Below, in pieces: positions 10,511-21,226 of a stretch of 64,000 nt of DNA (position 1 is its first letter; the number at the start of each line of letters is the position of its first letter). The DNA comes from Palaemon carinicauda (lineage: Eukaryota > Arthropoda > Malacostraca > Decapoda > Palaemonidae), in contig NC_090735.1 of assembly GCF_036898095.1 (NCBI RefSeq), positions 10,615,612 through 10,679,611 on the forward strand. The letters are read 5' to 3'. The notes under the pieces were generated by a model. That model was not told the DNA's origin, made no database searches, and saw nothing but the letters and a program-made list of their open reading frames with translations. The translations under genes and the position numbers were made by a program.

Positions 10511-11125
10511 GAGCGGTGGTGCGTTAACAAAACGCTAGCGAGCAGATGAAGAATCGCGCGGGTGCTTAGGCGATTGCCAACGCGAGAGAGACCAGTGATG
10601 GTTAGCGCGCATCGCGCTAACAGAAGGCGCGCAGGTGCATCAGGAAGGTGAGTGCTGAAGCCAGCTGTTAATCAGGCGATCCTAGACGGTCAGAAAACCG
10701 TTGGCGCCCATTGGTGCGTGGCAAAGAAGGGCGCGCAGATGTGCGCTGGCAAATGAAGAAAGCTGGCGCACAGAAGGACAGAAGAAAAGGTGAGCGCTGG
10801 CGAGCAGGAGGAAGATCTACGGCAAGACTCAGCTACAGGAGATCGTGGTCCACAGCAGGCGAGAGCTAGGGGAACTGACACGCGTGGCAGATCGATGGCG
10901 ATCGTTGACGCGTAGGAGATCGCTGGCGAGCAGGTGAACGTTGACGCGTCTAAGGTCGCTGGCGAGCTGATGATCGCTGACGAGCAGAAGGCAACGCGTG
11001 GAAGCCTGCGCATAGAAGAAGAGTCTTTGACCCAGACCTGAACCAAAGTTCTAGATCGCGAGGGCGAACGTGGGCGCACAGGGCGCGTAACAGGAACCAA
11101 CAGGAACAGCAGAGATGATCATCAT

Positions 11126-11238
11126 GAGAGCGCTGACGAACAGGAGAGCGCTGGCGAACAGGAGAGCGCTGGCGAACAGGAGAGCGCTGGCGAACAGGAG
11201 AGCGCTGGCGATCAGGAAGCGCTGATGAGCAGGAGAGC
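11126..11238. repeat. 18-bp tandem repeat in E3
   Basis: About six units of GAGAGCGCTGGCGAACAG, the first four or five nearly identical. On the minus strand it encodes a six-residue Ser/Ala/Leu-rich period. Confidence 0.9.
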
Positions 11239-11352
11239 GCCTGTGCGCTAACACTGAGCAGGAGCAGGAGAGAACACAGCAGAAGGGCGCGCAGGGGAAC
11301 CCTGACACGCAAGGGAAAAACCCCCGTGGGAGGCAACCCTTTGCCCCGAAGG

Positions 11353-11506
11353 GATCGTTGTCCGTCGGGAGACAGATGTCCGTCGGGAGACAGATGTCCG
11401 TCGGAAGACCGTTGCCTGTCCGCCGGGAGACTGATGTCCGTCGGAGGACCGTTGTCCGTCGGGAAGACCGTTGTCCGTCGGGAAGACCGTTGCCCGTCGG
11501 AAGACG
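11353..11506. repeat. 18-bp tandem repeat in E3
   Basis: About eight units of GTCCGTCGGGAGACAGAT with variants. A separate unit sequence from the array at 11126, so E3 gag gained several independent tandem expansions. Confidence 0.9.
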
Positions 11507-11878
11507 AGGTCAGACTGCTGTCCATCTGCACCAGAGCGGAAGATCAAGAAGGAGAAGTTGTAGGCTGCAAACGGAGATTCAAAAAGGAGCCTCTTAGCAC
11601 CCTTATAGGGAGATGAGAGGCCCTTACGGCGAGACGGACGGTGAGCCTTACAGCGAAGGAGGCCAACAGCAACAGCAGCAGAAGAATCCTCCGAAGAGGA
11701 GTATCTATGAGTGTACTCTCTCGCGAACGAAAGAGAAACACTTCGTAGAAGAGACTGGTCAGCCAGTGACCTAAAAGGAGCAATCCTCCGAAGAGGGGCT
11801 CCTGCAGTTGCCCAGCCCCTTGAGCGAAACTGCAGGTGTGACCGCTCAGCACCAAGAGCATAGTCGCACGAAAAAAAT

Positions 11879-12163
11879 GATATTTTGATTATAAAATAAA
11901 TTTTTGAATATACTTACCCGGTGAATATATAATAGCTGATGTCTCGGACGGTTCGACAGAAACCAAAAACTCGCGAGCGATAGCCATGAAGGTTGCGGGC
12001 GTGACCACCAGCGCCAACTATCGGCCAGATACCGCATATACTTGTCAACATCTCCAGTTCTTCTCATTCCGCTGGGTCTCTATCGGGGAGGAAGGGAGGG
12101 CCTTTAATTTATATATTCACCGGGTAAGTATATTCAAAAATTTATTTTATAATCAAAATATCA
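11879..12163. repeat. E4 internal complementary region
   Basis: Arms of about 54 nt at each end are reverse complements and contain TATACTTACCCGGTGAATAT. The middle is the inverse copy of the E4 5' leader (compare 11935-12060 with 18385-18515). Confidence 0.88.
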
Positions 12164-12207
12164 TTTTTAAATATTAAACTTAGCCGGTGAATATATAATA
12201 GCTGATT
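12164..12207 (-). repeat. E4 3' inverted terminal repeat
   Basis: Starts ATTTTTAAATATTAAACTTA on the plus strand and is the reverse complement of the 5' ITR ending at 18546 and of the E7 repeat at 45180-45221. Confidence 0.88.
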
Positions 12208-12596
12208 CACACCCATGGTGGTGGGTAGAGACCAGTATTAATACAATAAAGGCGTATATGCTCATGAGTTTTTGACAATTATATCATAACAAAACCCAAT
12301 TAAATATAGGTACCTGGTAAGGAAGCTGACTCTGACGATTACTCTGCCTTATTAGTCCGCTTTCCTCACGAAGCCCAGCCATCCTCTCAGGATGCTGAAA
12401 GACTCCCAGGAGCTGTTATATCCAGGGCGACCACCCATACAACAGGACCTCATCAAAACCCTTAATCTGGGCGCTCTCAAGAAACGACATTTGACCACCC
12501 GCCAAATCAAAAAGGATGCGAAAGACTTCTCAGTCTTCCGTACAACCCAAGACAAGATTAAAAACATTTCAAGAGAAGATTAAAAGGATATTGGGA
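12208..12596 (-). other. E4 3' untranslated region
   Basis: No open frame. It is the counterpart of 44790-45178 in E7, with the shared CCTCTCAGGATGCTGAAAGA stretch. Confidence 0.75.
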
Positions 12597-13769
12597 TTAA
12601 GGGAATGTAGTGGTAGAACCCTCACCCACTACTGCACTCGCTGCAACGAATGGACCCAGTGTGTAGCAGTCCTCATAAAGAGTCTGGACGTCTTTTAAGT
12701 AAAATGAAGCGAACACCGACTTGCTCCTCCAAAAGGTCGCGTCCATAATACTTCGCAGAGATCTGTTTTGCTTAAAAGCCACGGAAGTTGCTATCGCTCT
12801 TACTTCGTGCGTCTTGACCTTAAGTAAACAACGATCTTTTTCACTTAAGTGAGAATGTGCCTCTCGGATTAAAAATCTAATAAAATACGATAAAGCATTT
12901 TTAGACATAGGCAATGAGGGCTTCTTAACGGAGCACCATAAGGCCTCAGACCCACCTCGTAAAGATCTGGTACGAGCTAAATAAAACTTAAGAGCTCTAA
13001 CTGGGCACAGTACTCTTTCAACCTCGTTGCCTACGATCTCTGATAGGCAAGGTATATCAAAAGATTTAGGCCAAGGACGAGAAGGCAGTTCATTTTTGGC
13101 CAAGAAACCAAGCTGAAGCGAACATGTGGCTTTATCTGTAGAGAAGCCGATGTTTTTACTAAAGGCATGGATCTCACTGACCCTTTTAGCCGAAGCCAAG
13201 CACACCAAAAAAAGCGTCTTGAGGGTGAGATCCTTCAGGGAGGCTGAATGCAATGGCTCAAACCTGTCGGACATTAGGAACCTTAGGACCACGTCTAAGT
13301 TCCAACCAGGAGTTGACATACGACGCTCCTTAGAGGTCTCGAAGGACTTAAGGAGATCTTGGAGATCTTTATTATTGGACAGATCCAAGCCTCTATGTCT
13401 GAACACAGAAGCCAACATGCTCCTTTAGCCTTTAATAGTGGGAGCAGAGAGGGAGCGAACATTTCTCAGATGCAGGAGAAAGTCTGCAATTTGGGCTACA
13501 GAGGTACTGGAAGAGGAAATGGATGATGACTTGCACCAATCTCTAAAGACCTCCCACTTCGACTGGTAGACCTTGATGGTAGATGTTCTCCTAGCCCTCG
13601 CGATCGCTCTGGCTGCCTCCTTCGAAAATCCTCGAGCTCTTGAGAGTCTTTCGATAGTCTGAAGGCAGTCAGACGAAGCGCGGGGAGGCTTTGATGAAGA
13701 CTCCTTACGAGGGGCTGCCGTAAGAGATCCATCCTTAAAGGCAGACTCCTTGGAACGTCTACCAGCCAT
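12597..13769 (-). pseudogene. E4 tyrosine recombinase with one nonsense codon
   Basis: Starts at ATG 13769-13767 inside the RT-RNase H gene and is 391 codons, as in E6. The N-terminal core-binding part carries the VYQSKWEVFRDWC block. Catalytic residues are present in order: Arg in SAKRVSE, HEVR, and Phe-Tyr-Leu with the nucleophile Tyr in FASFYLKDV. A TAA at 13427-13425 replaces the Tyr codon of the TIKGYRSM block seen in E6 and E7, which would stop translation after about 114 residues. Everything else is open. The enzyme inserts the circular element DNA in the nucleus. Confidence 0.88.
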
Positions 13770-15643
13770 TGAAGTACCTCTGTGAACCACTCTCTCGCGG
13801 GCCAGAGGGGAGCAACCAACGTCAACCTTGTCCCTTCGTGAGAGGCGAACTTCTGCAGTACCCTGTTGATGATCTTGAACGGCGGGAATGCGTACGCGTC
13901 CAGGTGAGACCAGTCCAGCAGAAAAGCATCTATGTGGGCCACCTCTGGATCTGGGACTGGAGAGCAATAGGTCGGGAGCCTTTTGGTCAACGAGGTCGCA
14001 AAGAGGTCTATGGTGGGTTGACCCCAAGTCATCCAAAGACTCTTGCACACGTCCTTGTGGAGGGTCCATTCTGTGGGGATCACCTGACCCCTCCGACTGA
14101 GACAGTCCGCCAAGACGTTCAATTCCCCCTGGATGAATCTTGTCAACAGTGAGATGCCTCGATCTTTTGACCAGATGAGGAGGTCCCTTGCGATGACGAA
14201 CAGTGTGTGGGAGTGAGTGCCTCCTTGCTTGGAGATGTACGCCAAGGCTGTGGTGTTGTCCGAATTCACTTCTACCACTTTGTTTCGTAGAAGACTCTCG
14301 AAACTCGTCAAGGCCAAGCGAACAGCCAACAGCTCCTTGCAGTTGATGTGCAGGCTCCTCTGATCCGACGTCCAAAGACCCGAACATTCCAGACCGTCCA
14401 GAGTCGCTCCCCAACCCAAATCCGACGCGTCTGAGAATAACACGTGGTTTGGGTTCTTGACCGCCAGGGACAGACCCTCCCGAAGACTTATGCTGCTGTC
14501 CCACCAGTTCAGGCACGTTTTTACTGGCTCGGAGATCGGAATTGAAACAGCTTCCAAAGTCTTGCCCTTGTTCCAATGGGAGTCTAGATGGAACTGGAGA
14601 GGGCGAAGGTGAAGTCTCCCTAGTGAGATAAATTGTTCCAGGGATGACAGAGTCCCTAGGAGGCTCATCCAACTTCTCACTGAGCAACGGTCTTTTCTCA
14701 GCATGAGGCGGACTTTGAGCAAGGCTTGATCTATCCTGGTGGCAGACGGAAAAGCCCGAAAAGCTAGACTGCGAATCTCCATCCCCAAATAGAGAATCGT
14801 CTGGGAGGGATTCAGTTGAGACTTTTCTAAGTTCACTAACAGTCCCAACTCCTTTGCAAGATCCAACGTCCATTGAAGGTCCTGCAGACAGCGATGACGG
14901 GACGACGCTCTGAGTAGCCAGTCGTCCAGGTACAGGGAGGCTCGAATTCCCGATAAATGAAGAAATTTTGACACATTCCTCATGAGCCTCGTAAACACAA
15001 GAGGAGCAGGGCTGAGGCCGAAGCACAGTGCTCGGAACTGGTACACCACATTCTTGTATACAAACCTTAGATACGGTTGAGAATCCGGGTGTATAGGAAT
15101 GTGGAAGTACGCATCCTGCAGGTCGAGAGAGACCATCCAGTCTCCCTCTCTGACCGCTGCTAGGACGGACTTCGTGGTCTCCATCGTAAATTTTGTTTTT
15201 ACAACAAAAACGTTGAGCGCACTGACATCCAGCACTGGCCTCAAACCTCCTGTATGCTTTGGGACTAGGAAGAGACGGTTGTAAAATCCCGGTGATTGAA
15301 GGTCCGAGACTTTCACCACCGCTCCCTTCTCTAGCAACTGAGACACCTGCTGATGTAGAGCTTGTCTCCTTGACTCCTCTCGATACCTGGGAGAGAGGTC
15401 TAAAGGAACTGTTACTAGAGGAGGTCTGCGTACAAAAGGTATTTTGTACCCCTCCTTGAGCAACAACACAGACTCTCGGTCTGCACCCCTCTTCTCCCAG
15501 GCCTGCCAGAAGTTGTTCAGTCTGGCCCCTACCGCTGTCTGAGGACGTGGGCAGTCAGACTCTGCCACGGGAGGACTTGGATCCTCTCCTCTTGCCTCTT
15601 TTACTGTCGGCATGAGCGCCTCCCCTACTGGGGGCTCTGCCAC
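13496..15643 (-). CDS. E4 reverse transcriptase-RNase H
   Basis: Open for 715 codons. RT blocks in order: NRLFLVPKHTGGLRPVLDVSALN, SLDLQDAYFHIPIHPDS, FGLSPAPLVF, LYLDDWLLRA (YLDD catalytic box) and YLGMEI. RNase H follows with LFSDASDLGWGATL, INCKELLAVRLAL, VNSDNTTALA and a final Asp in ADCLSRR. The frame has no ATG before the RT core; it starts as GTG within the last 89 nt of gag and is +1 relative to gag, so production by frameshifting from gag is likely. It overlaps YR at its 3' end. Length and motifs match E6 and E7. Confidence 0.93.
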   Translation of the reverse strand: MAEPPVGEALMPTVKEARGEDPSPPVAESDCPRPQTAVGARLNNFWQAWEKRGADRESVLLLKEGYKIPFVRRPPLVTVPLDLSPRYREESRRQALHQQVSQLLEKGAVVKVSDLQSPGFYNRLFLVPKHTGGLRPVLDVSALNVFVVKTKFTMETTKSVLAAVREGDWMVSLDLQDAYFHIPIHPDSQPYLRFVYKNVVYQFRALCFGLSPAPLVFTRLMRNVSKFLHLSGIRASLYLDDWLLRASSRHRCLQDLQWTLDLAKELGLLVNLEKSQLNPSQTILYLGMEIRSLAFRAFPSATRIDQALLKVRLMLRKDRCSVRSWMSLLGTLSSLEQFISLGRLHLRPLQFHLDSHWNKGKTLEAVSIPISEPVKTCLNWWDSSISLREGLSLAVKNPNHVLFSDASDLGWGATLDGLECSGLWTSDQRSLHINCKELLAVRLALTSFESLLRNKVVEVNSDNTTALAYISKQGGTHSHTLFVIARDLLIWSKDRGISLLTRFIQGELNVLADCLSRRGQVIPTEWTLHKDVCKSLWMTWGQPTIDLFATSLTKRLPTYCSPVPDPEVAHIDAFLLDWSHLDAYAFPPFKIINRVLQKFASHEGTRLTLVAPLWPAREWFTEVLQWLVDVPRSLPLRMDLLRQPLVRSLHQSLPALRLTAFRLSKDSQELEDFRRRQPERSRGLGEHLPSRSTSRSGRSLEIGASHHPFPLPVPL

Positions 15644-18174
15644 GAAAGGGCGGGATAAACCTCGTTGCTGGGGTATCGATCTTGGGTCTTACGACATAAG
15701 ACGATGAAGGAGCAGTCTTGCGAGCAGACGTAGCCATCAGGTCGTGGGTATCCTTCTGCACCAGAGAAGCCGCAATATCCTTGATCAACTGCTGAGGAAA
15801 CAAGGCAGATGACAACGGGGCAAAGAGAAGCTCCGACCTTTGGCAGGGAGTTACTTCTGCTGAAAGGAACGAGCAAAGAGTCTCCCTCTTCTTCAGGACT
15901 CCAGCCGTAAAGGTAGCGGCGAGCTCATTAGAGCCATCACGGATGGCTTTGTCCATGCAGGACATAATAAGCACGGAAACATCACGGTCGGCCGACGAGA
16001 TCTTCCTGCTTAAGGCTCCTAGCGACCAATCTAAGAAGTTAAAAACCTCGAAGGCCCTGTAAACCCCTTTGAGGAGATGGTCAAGGTCCGAGAAGGACCA
16101 GTAAACTTTAGAGCCTCTCATGGCCAGGCGACGGGGAGAGTCTACGAGGCTTGAGAAGTCTCCCTGGGCAGAGGCAGGAACTCCCAAGCCGAGAACTTCT
16201 CCCGTGTCATACCAGACGCTCGCTCTAGAAGCCAGTTTAAAAGGAGGGAAAGCAAAGGCTGTCTTCCCCAAACTCCTCCTGGTGTTCAACCAGTCGCCTA
16301 GCAAACGTAAAGCTCTCTTAGAAGAGCGAGAGAGCACTAGCTTAGTAAACGAAGGCTTCGAAGTAGCTAGGCCTAGCGTAAACTCTGACGGAGGCGAACG
16401 AGGAGCAGCAGTTACAAAATGGTCCGGAAAAAGATCCTTAAAAATCAGCATGATTTTTTTAAAGTCCATAGAGGGCTGAGCAGCTTTAGGCTCCTCTCCG
16501 TCTGACAAAGTCCCCAAAGGAATATCAGTAGGAGGAGGATCAGCAACTTCCTCATCTGAAGGAACCTCGTCCGACAATTGCCGAGTCTCATGAAAAGGAG
16601 AGACCTGCCGCGGCGGCAACGCTTGACAGGCAATGTCAACAAGCAAAGGAGCAGCAGTAGCAGTAGAGGAAGCGACGTCACGCCGCTGCTGAAAGGACTG
16701 AAATCCTTGTGACTGACCAATAACAACAACTGAAGTTGATTGACGCTCGACGTCACGTCGGAACTGCCTTGACTGCATAGACTGAGCAGGCAAAACCACC
16801 TTCGACTGCGGTGATTGACGCTCAACGTCAAGTCGAGGCAACTGAGCCGGTCGGAGAACGTCAGGTCGGGGCTGCGGCGACAGCGGCTGAACGTCAACAC
16901 GAGACTGCGGCAGCGGCTGAACGTCAACACGAGACTGCGGCAGCGGCTGAAAGTCAACACGAGACTGCAGCGAGGGAGGATCCATGTCACGTGACTGACG
17001 TGAAAAACTACTGACATCACGTTTCAAAGTACAAGAAACGTCAGCACTAACGTCAAACGGACGAGTAAATACTCGTTTGGGCGGCTGACGGCCAGAGTCT
17101 CGTTCAGCGTAACGGCAACTCGAAAGCGAAGGATCATCGTGAACCTGCTCAACGTCATACTCCTCCATAAGGGAGGCAAGCTTAGTCTGCATGTCCCGCA
17201 GGACAACCCATTTAGGATCAACGGGAGTCGGAACGGGCCGAGACGACGGTAACGTCTGTGTTGGCAAAACATTGCCTTTACCGCGACCCTCGGACCCCGT
17301 GTTACGCTTGCGTTTAATAGGCGAACCGTCTTCCGACGACTGCAAAGGGTCAGAGCTGTCCCAATGGCTACAGCCAGGACGCTGGACCTGTCCTGAAGGG
17401 ACTGACTTTCGCTTCAAGGGTCTAGAAACCTTGCGCCAAGGTTTCTTTTGCGAAAAGTCTTCGGATGACGAGGAGAACACAGCCTCACCCGTCTTATGGT
17501 AAGGGCGATCTTGACGAGAAACGTCCGATACAAAAGAGGGAACGTCTGTACGTTGGTTAAAGCCTCTCGTCCCCTTAAGTCCTACGACATTACTTCTCCC
17601 TGGTGCAGGGGAGCCTGAAAGAGGTCTCGGACTAGGGGAGCGACAAGCACGAACAGACGAACCCTCGGTCGCAACACTAAATACACTTTGCGCACTTATC
17701 ACTTTATCACTACGATTTTCTGATTTACCACTCTGACACTTCAATAACTTCACATCTGACATGAGTTGGTTACGGTCCGATGCTAAGGACTCAAAATTTT
17801 TCGCCTAAAGCTTGAATCGCAAGAAACATATCCCGCATGGACGGTTCATGAGTGCTAGTAGGGGGTTCAGGAACAACTACTACAAGGGAAGGATTAGGTT
17901 CAGGGGCATGGGAGGAGGAAAATTCCAACGACCTAGAGGAGCTTCTCCTCACCCTATCTCTCTCCAGCTTACGAGTATATTTATCATATTCAAGCCAGTC
18001 GAATTCCGACAAGACCACGCACTCATCACACCGATCTCCTAATTGGCAGGATTTACCCCGGCAATTAGAACAAACGGTATGTGGGTCGAGAGAGGCCTTG
18101 GGAAGACGTTTGTTACAATCCCTCGCATTACACTTGCGAAATTTAGGTCCAGGGATAGGAGAAGGGTCAGCCAT
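15555..18174 (-). pseudogene. E4 gag with a single frameshift
   Basis: ATG at 18174-18172. The N-terminus has a Cys cluster (C-x-x-x-x-C, then C-S-N-C and further Cys pairs up to CDEC) that looks like a zinc-binding domain; the middle is Ser/Pro/Gln-rich with short repeats (about 16850-16970); the C-terminus ends in a conserved FIPPFRGRAPSR and a basic tail. One extra base in the A/T run at 17793-17801 shifts the frame after about 125 codons; the second part is open from there to 15555. Gag would bind element RNA. Confidence 0.88.
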
Positions 18175-18183
18175 ATTGAACAA

Positions 18184-18546
18184 TCAGAGAAAATCCAAAA
18201 CAAATCCAAAGTCATCAATAATAAACACTAGCCAAAAAAGGGTTTCAAGAGTTTTAATTGAAGAAAAAACACCCGTCACAGCGAAAGCTAAAAAACAACC
18301 AAAATAAAGTACTTCACCAAAAAGGACGAAAACTCAAGGTCATCAGCGAGCGGAATCAACTTGTCGATAAGACCGACAGAGAAGAACTGGAGATGTTGAC
18401 AAGTATATGCGGTATCTGGCCGATAGTCGGCGCTGGTGGTCACACCCGCAACCTTCATGGCGATCGCTCGCGAGTTTTTGGTTTCTGTCGAGCCGTCCGA
18501 GACGTCAGCTATTATATATTCACCGGCTAAGTTTAATATTTAAAAA
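18184..18546 (-). other. E4 5' ITR and leader
   Basis: Contains the 5' ITR (about 18500-18546) and a leader shared with E7 and E1. Its first part reappears inverted in the ICR. No open frame of note. Confidence 0.75.
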
Positions 18547-19671
18547 GGCAAGAGAAGAACCCCCCAAAAGGGGAAAACTCAAGCCTGGACAGGAAAAAAC
18601 TTCCCTCGGAAGGAAAGTTACCCACCCAAGGAGGCAAGCCTCCTGAGAGTTCTAAAATGAACTGGAGGGCTGTCAATCGTCACGGGAGTACTTCCAGTAG
18701 GAGACACGCCCCTGACGAAAATCCAAAGGGGAGGCCGCAACAGCCGAATCCCCAGGCCTCAACAAGACAGCTAACACTGTTGCCATATTACAGAAACGAA
18801 CTAGATCGGTAACTGTAAAGAAATAAAACAAAAATCATTAGTACACATTCATTCGCCCGGGAAGGCTCCGAAGAGGAATCCCGAGAGAAAGGAAATAAGA
18901 ATTACACAACAGGCACGTGCCCTCACAACCACTTACACAACGGAAGGAGGGCTGTAACCAAAACAGAATTATAACAATTATAATTATGAAACTATGTAAT
19001 TATGTAATTTAAAAATGAATGCACACTAAAGAAAGAACGAAAACCCCGAAAGGAATCGTTCTACAAGCTGAAAAATCAACAACTACAATTAGATTCATAA
19101 ACTAATTGAGACAAAACGTACGGCGTAGCAACCCCCCCACACGGGAAGGAAGCTACAAGGGGCGTAGTAAAACGTAGTAAAAGGGTGAACGACCTCCAGA
19201 GAGAGAGAGAGAGAAAGACCGAAGTCAAACTCGATCGCAACCCATAAAATTACGCCGTGGTGGCCTAACTGCCGAGGACTCCACGGAGATATCGTACACT
19301 ACACACACAACTCTGAAAAGGAAACTTACTGATTTCTATACTCAAATATATATACAAACATGAAAACATGTTTACATATATATTGAGTAAAAGAAAAGTA
19401 AGTGATTAAGTAAAGACAAAACAAACAATGGCTGCCAAGCGAGGACCAAGACAGAGACGTCTGTCCCAGTCCGAGCCAAAAGTGAAAGTAGGCATTCACC
19501 TGTGTGTGAGGGGGGGGGGAGGGGTAGCTAGCTACCACTCCCCTACCCCCCCCGCTAACCAGCACGGGGGTAATACACCCTCGTTAAATTCTAATGGCTC
19601 ACCATTTCAGCTGCGCTAAAAGGTAAACCCAATGTAAATAGCGTGGTTTGTATTTCGGTTACGGAACAAAG
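18547..19671 (-). other. E3 5' ITR and leader region
   Basis: From the 43-nt ITR (19628-19670) the minus strand runs through the hairpin-forming CT/GA-rich leader (about 19500-19560), an AT-rich part and a GA microsatellite (about 19198-19215). A short frame follows near 18800 that is cut by E4. The part nearest the ITR is repeated inverted in the ICR at 4877-4990. No gag start can be assigned with confidence. Confidence 0.65.
19628..19670 (-). repeat. E3 5' inverted terminal repeat
   Basis: Exact reverse complement of 5129-5171. Confidence 0.92.
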
Positions 19672-20061
19672 GTCATTGTTAGAAACAAATACCTCCTCCG
19701 AGGGGGGAGGGGCAGCCGCCTCGCTATGGTAGGCAACGACCTCTCCCTCACCACGAGATCGGTTAATGACATCAATATTACGGTCTACGCTACCTTTCGC
19801 CGGCCTCTCGGAAGAGGCCACCCGAGAGGGAGCTTCGGAGGAGGAATGGGCGGCGGAAGAAGAAGACTTAGGATTTTCTCTCTTCCGAGAAACCTCGGAA
19901 GGAGAAATATCCCTCTTAGCCTTCTTCTTACGTCGCCGGGCAAACCTCTCCCACTGGGAGGTAGACCACTCCCTACACTCAATGCACAAATTAGAACTAT
20001 CACACCGTTGGCTCCTACACTGGGGGCATAAGGAGTGAGGATCCGTTTCCACGGCTGACAT
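19672..20061 (-). pseudogene. E2 gag, 5' part, cut by E3
   Basis: ATG at 20061-20059, then 130 open codons. The N-terminus holds a Cys cluster (LCPQCRSQRCDSSNLCIEC) with the spacing of a zinc-binding knuckle, followed by a Lys/Arg-rich and Ser/Glu-rich segment. The frame ends at the E3 insertion, and the same frame resumes at 4819, where a compact non-repetitive segment begins. The family role is element RNA binding. A longer upstream frame exists, but its start region lies in the leader. Confidence 0.8.
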
Positions 20062-20401
20062 AAAGGTCCCACAAGGGCGGCCGGGAAGTCCAGGGAAAGT
20101 GCGCATAAGGAGAGTAGAGGCCAACTTCACACACAAACACTGAAAGAAAAAGCAGACAAAAATTATGGCAGTCAAAAGAGAGGAGAGCGCTGACAGGTCT
20201 GTCTCTCTCCGAGCCAAAAGTAAAGAGGGTCAATCACCGGTGTGTGTGAGGGGGGAGGGGTAGCTAGCTACCCCTCCCTACCCCCCGCTAACTAGCGGTG
20301 GGGTAGGAAACCCTCGTTAAAACTTTATGGCTCGTCATCGGCTGTCGCCAAAGTAATTACCCCATGTAAATAGCGTGGTTTGTATTCAGTTACGGAACAA
20401 A
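20062..20401 (-). other. E2 5' ITR and leader
   Basis: The ITR at about 20359-20401 pairs with 1756-1799. The leader contains a perfect 26-bp palindrome at 20253-20278 around TAGCTAGCTA, which would form a very stable hairpin in RNA. Confidence 0.8.
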
Positions 20402-20957
20402 TTAATTATACAAACTTAGAATTTAAATACTGTACTGTACCTAGCGATTGACGATTATGAGAGATAAACGAATGTATCAGTAATGATCTATTGAAATATG
20501 CTGATTAAAATTGCTTTAAATGTACAATAAATGTACAGTTGAGAGTTAGTCTTAAGCCAACGTAAGGATACAAAGGTCTAAAATGGGCGTAGCCAGCCCC
20601 CTTCCATAAGTAAGGATATAGCTCCTAGATTAGGGGTTGTTCTAGTATTTGTTTTCATTTCAAAAATATGGTTTTTCAGTATCAACTTTTGAAATCTTAT
20701 ACCCAGTCCGTCCCAACCAACTACAAAGGCCCCTCATACATAAAATCAAAAAATTTTAAAGTCTATAACTTGAATAAATACTGGTTTAAGCCAAACATCT
20801 TATCAGGCGTACAAATAATTACATCTTATTTTTGCACACGAGCCGTATCCTTACTTATGGGAGGGCCTCCTTTTGAAAACCCCTTTTGCACCATTGTATC
20901 GAAGTTTTCAGATGCAGTTCCTACTTTATCTCGTCCAATACACTTCAAAAAAACTTA

Positions 20958-21090
20958 GGAGCCTCCATATAACAATGGACAGGACCTTCCACGTGCAAAG
21001 AACACCACCTAACCTAAATTTCCCCACCTAACCTAACCTACTAGCCGTGTCCTTACCTACTTACCTAAGGGGGGTGTTACCCATTACACT
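20958..21090. repeat. CCTAA-containing dispersed repeat, copy 1
   Basis: Begins GGAGCCTCCATATAAC and contains runs of CCTAACCTAACCTA, then TAGCCGTGTCCTTACCTACT. Related to copies at 21227-21447 and 24689-24904. Confidence 0.75.
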
Positions 21091-21226
21091 GCCGTTTACT
21101 TAGTGATTGGGTTGAAAATAAGGGTGTTACGGGGAATTTCCGTCACCATATACAATACTTATTTCCCTTAATGTATATCATCAAAATATTGTACTGCAGT
21201 AGAGTACACCATTAAAATAGTATACG

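Larger units (their letters stand above)
8955..11878 (-). pseudogene. E3 gag, repeat-rich region
   Basis: By position this is the body of family B gag between the 5' leader and the C-terminal domain. It is GC-rich, contains the tandem arrays listed separately, and has minus-strand frames of 100-380 codons that are open only because of repeat composition. Non-repeat segments at 11544-11861 and 10690-11100 are open but not recognisable. E4 interrupts it at 11878/18547. Whether any of this was ever translated as one protein cannot be told from the sequence. Confidence 0.45.
11879..18546 (-). mobile_element. E4: family A DIRS-like retrotransposon, nearly intact
   Basis: Complete copy of 6.67 kb in E3. 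The 5' ITR is at about 18500-18546, the 3' ITR at 12164-12207 and the ICR at 11879-12163. Minus-strand order is gag (18174 to 15555), RT-RNase H (15643 to 13496), YR (13769 to 12597). Only two coding lesions are seen: one extra base in gag near 17793-17801 and one stop in YR at 13427-13425. It is therefore the youngest layer of the nest. Confidence 0.92.
4820..19671 (-). mobile_element. E3: family B DIRS-like element inserted in E2 gag, interrupted by E4
   Basis: Perfect 43-nt inverted repeats at 5129-5171 and 19628-19670, plus an ICR at 4820-5128. Own sequence is 4820-11878 and 18547-19671. Minus strand order: ITR, leader, repeat-rich gag region, RT (about 8400-7400), decayed RNase H region, YR C-terminus (about 5840-5595), 3' UTR, ITR, ICR. 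It interrupts the E2 gag codon series exactly between 19672 and 4819 (both sides in frame). Coding parts are heavily decayed. Confidence 0.85.
1732..20401 (-). mobile_element. E2: family B DIRS-like element, gag-only, interrupted by E3
   Basis: The outer inverted repeats match: 1756-1799 and about 20359-20401 are reverse complements with nearly no mismatch. Own sequence is 1732-4819 and 19672-20401; everything between is E3. Minus strand order is ITR, leader (20062-20358), gag start (20061), E3 insertion, rest of gag (4819 to 2236), 3' UTR (about 1800-2235), 3' ITR and a stub of ICR (1732-1755) cut by E1. RT, RNase H and nearly all of YR are missing: gag runs directly into the last codons of the YR frame. 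This copy could move only with proteins from another copy. Confidence 0.85.

Noticed and set aside
9126..10530. Long ORFs on both strands over the 23-bp array
   Set aside because: They follow the repeat period in several frames at once and have no non-repeat domain; explained by lack of stops in the unit.
20958..21060. Interstitial telomere
   Set aside because: Only two or three CCTAA units per copy, embedded in a dispersed repeat.
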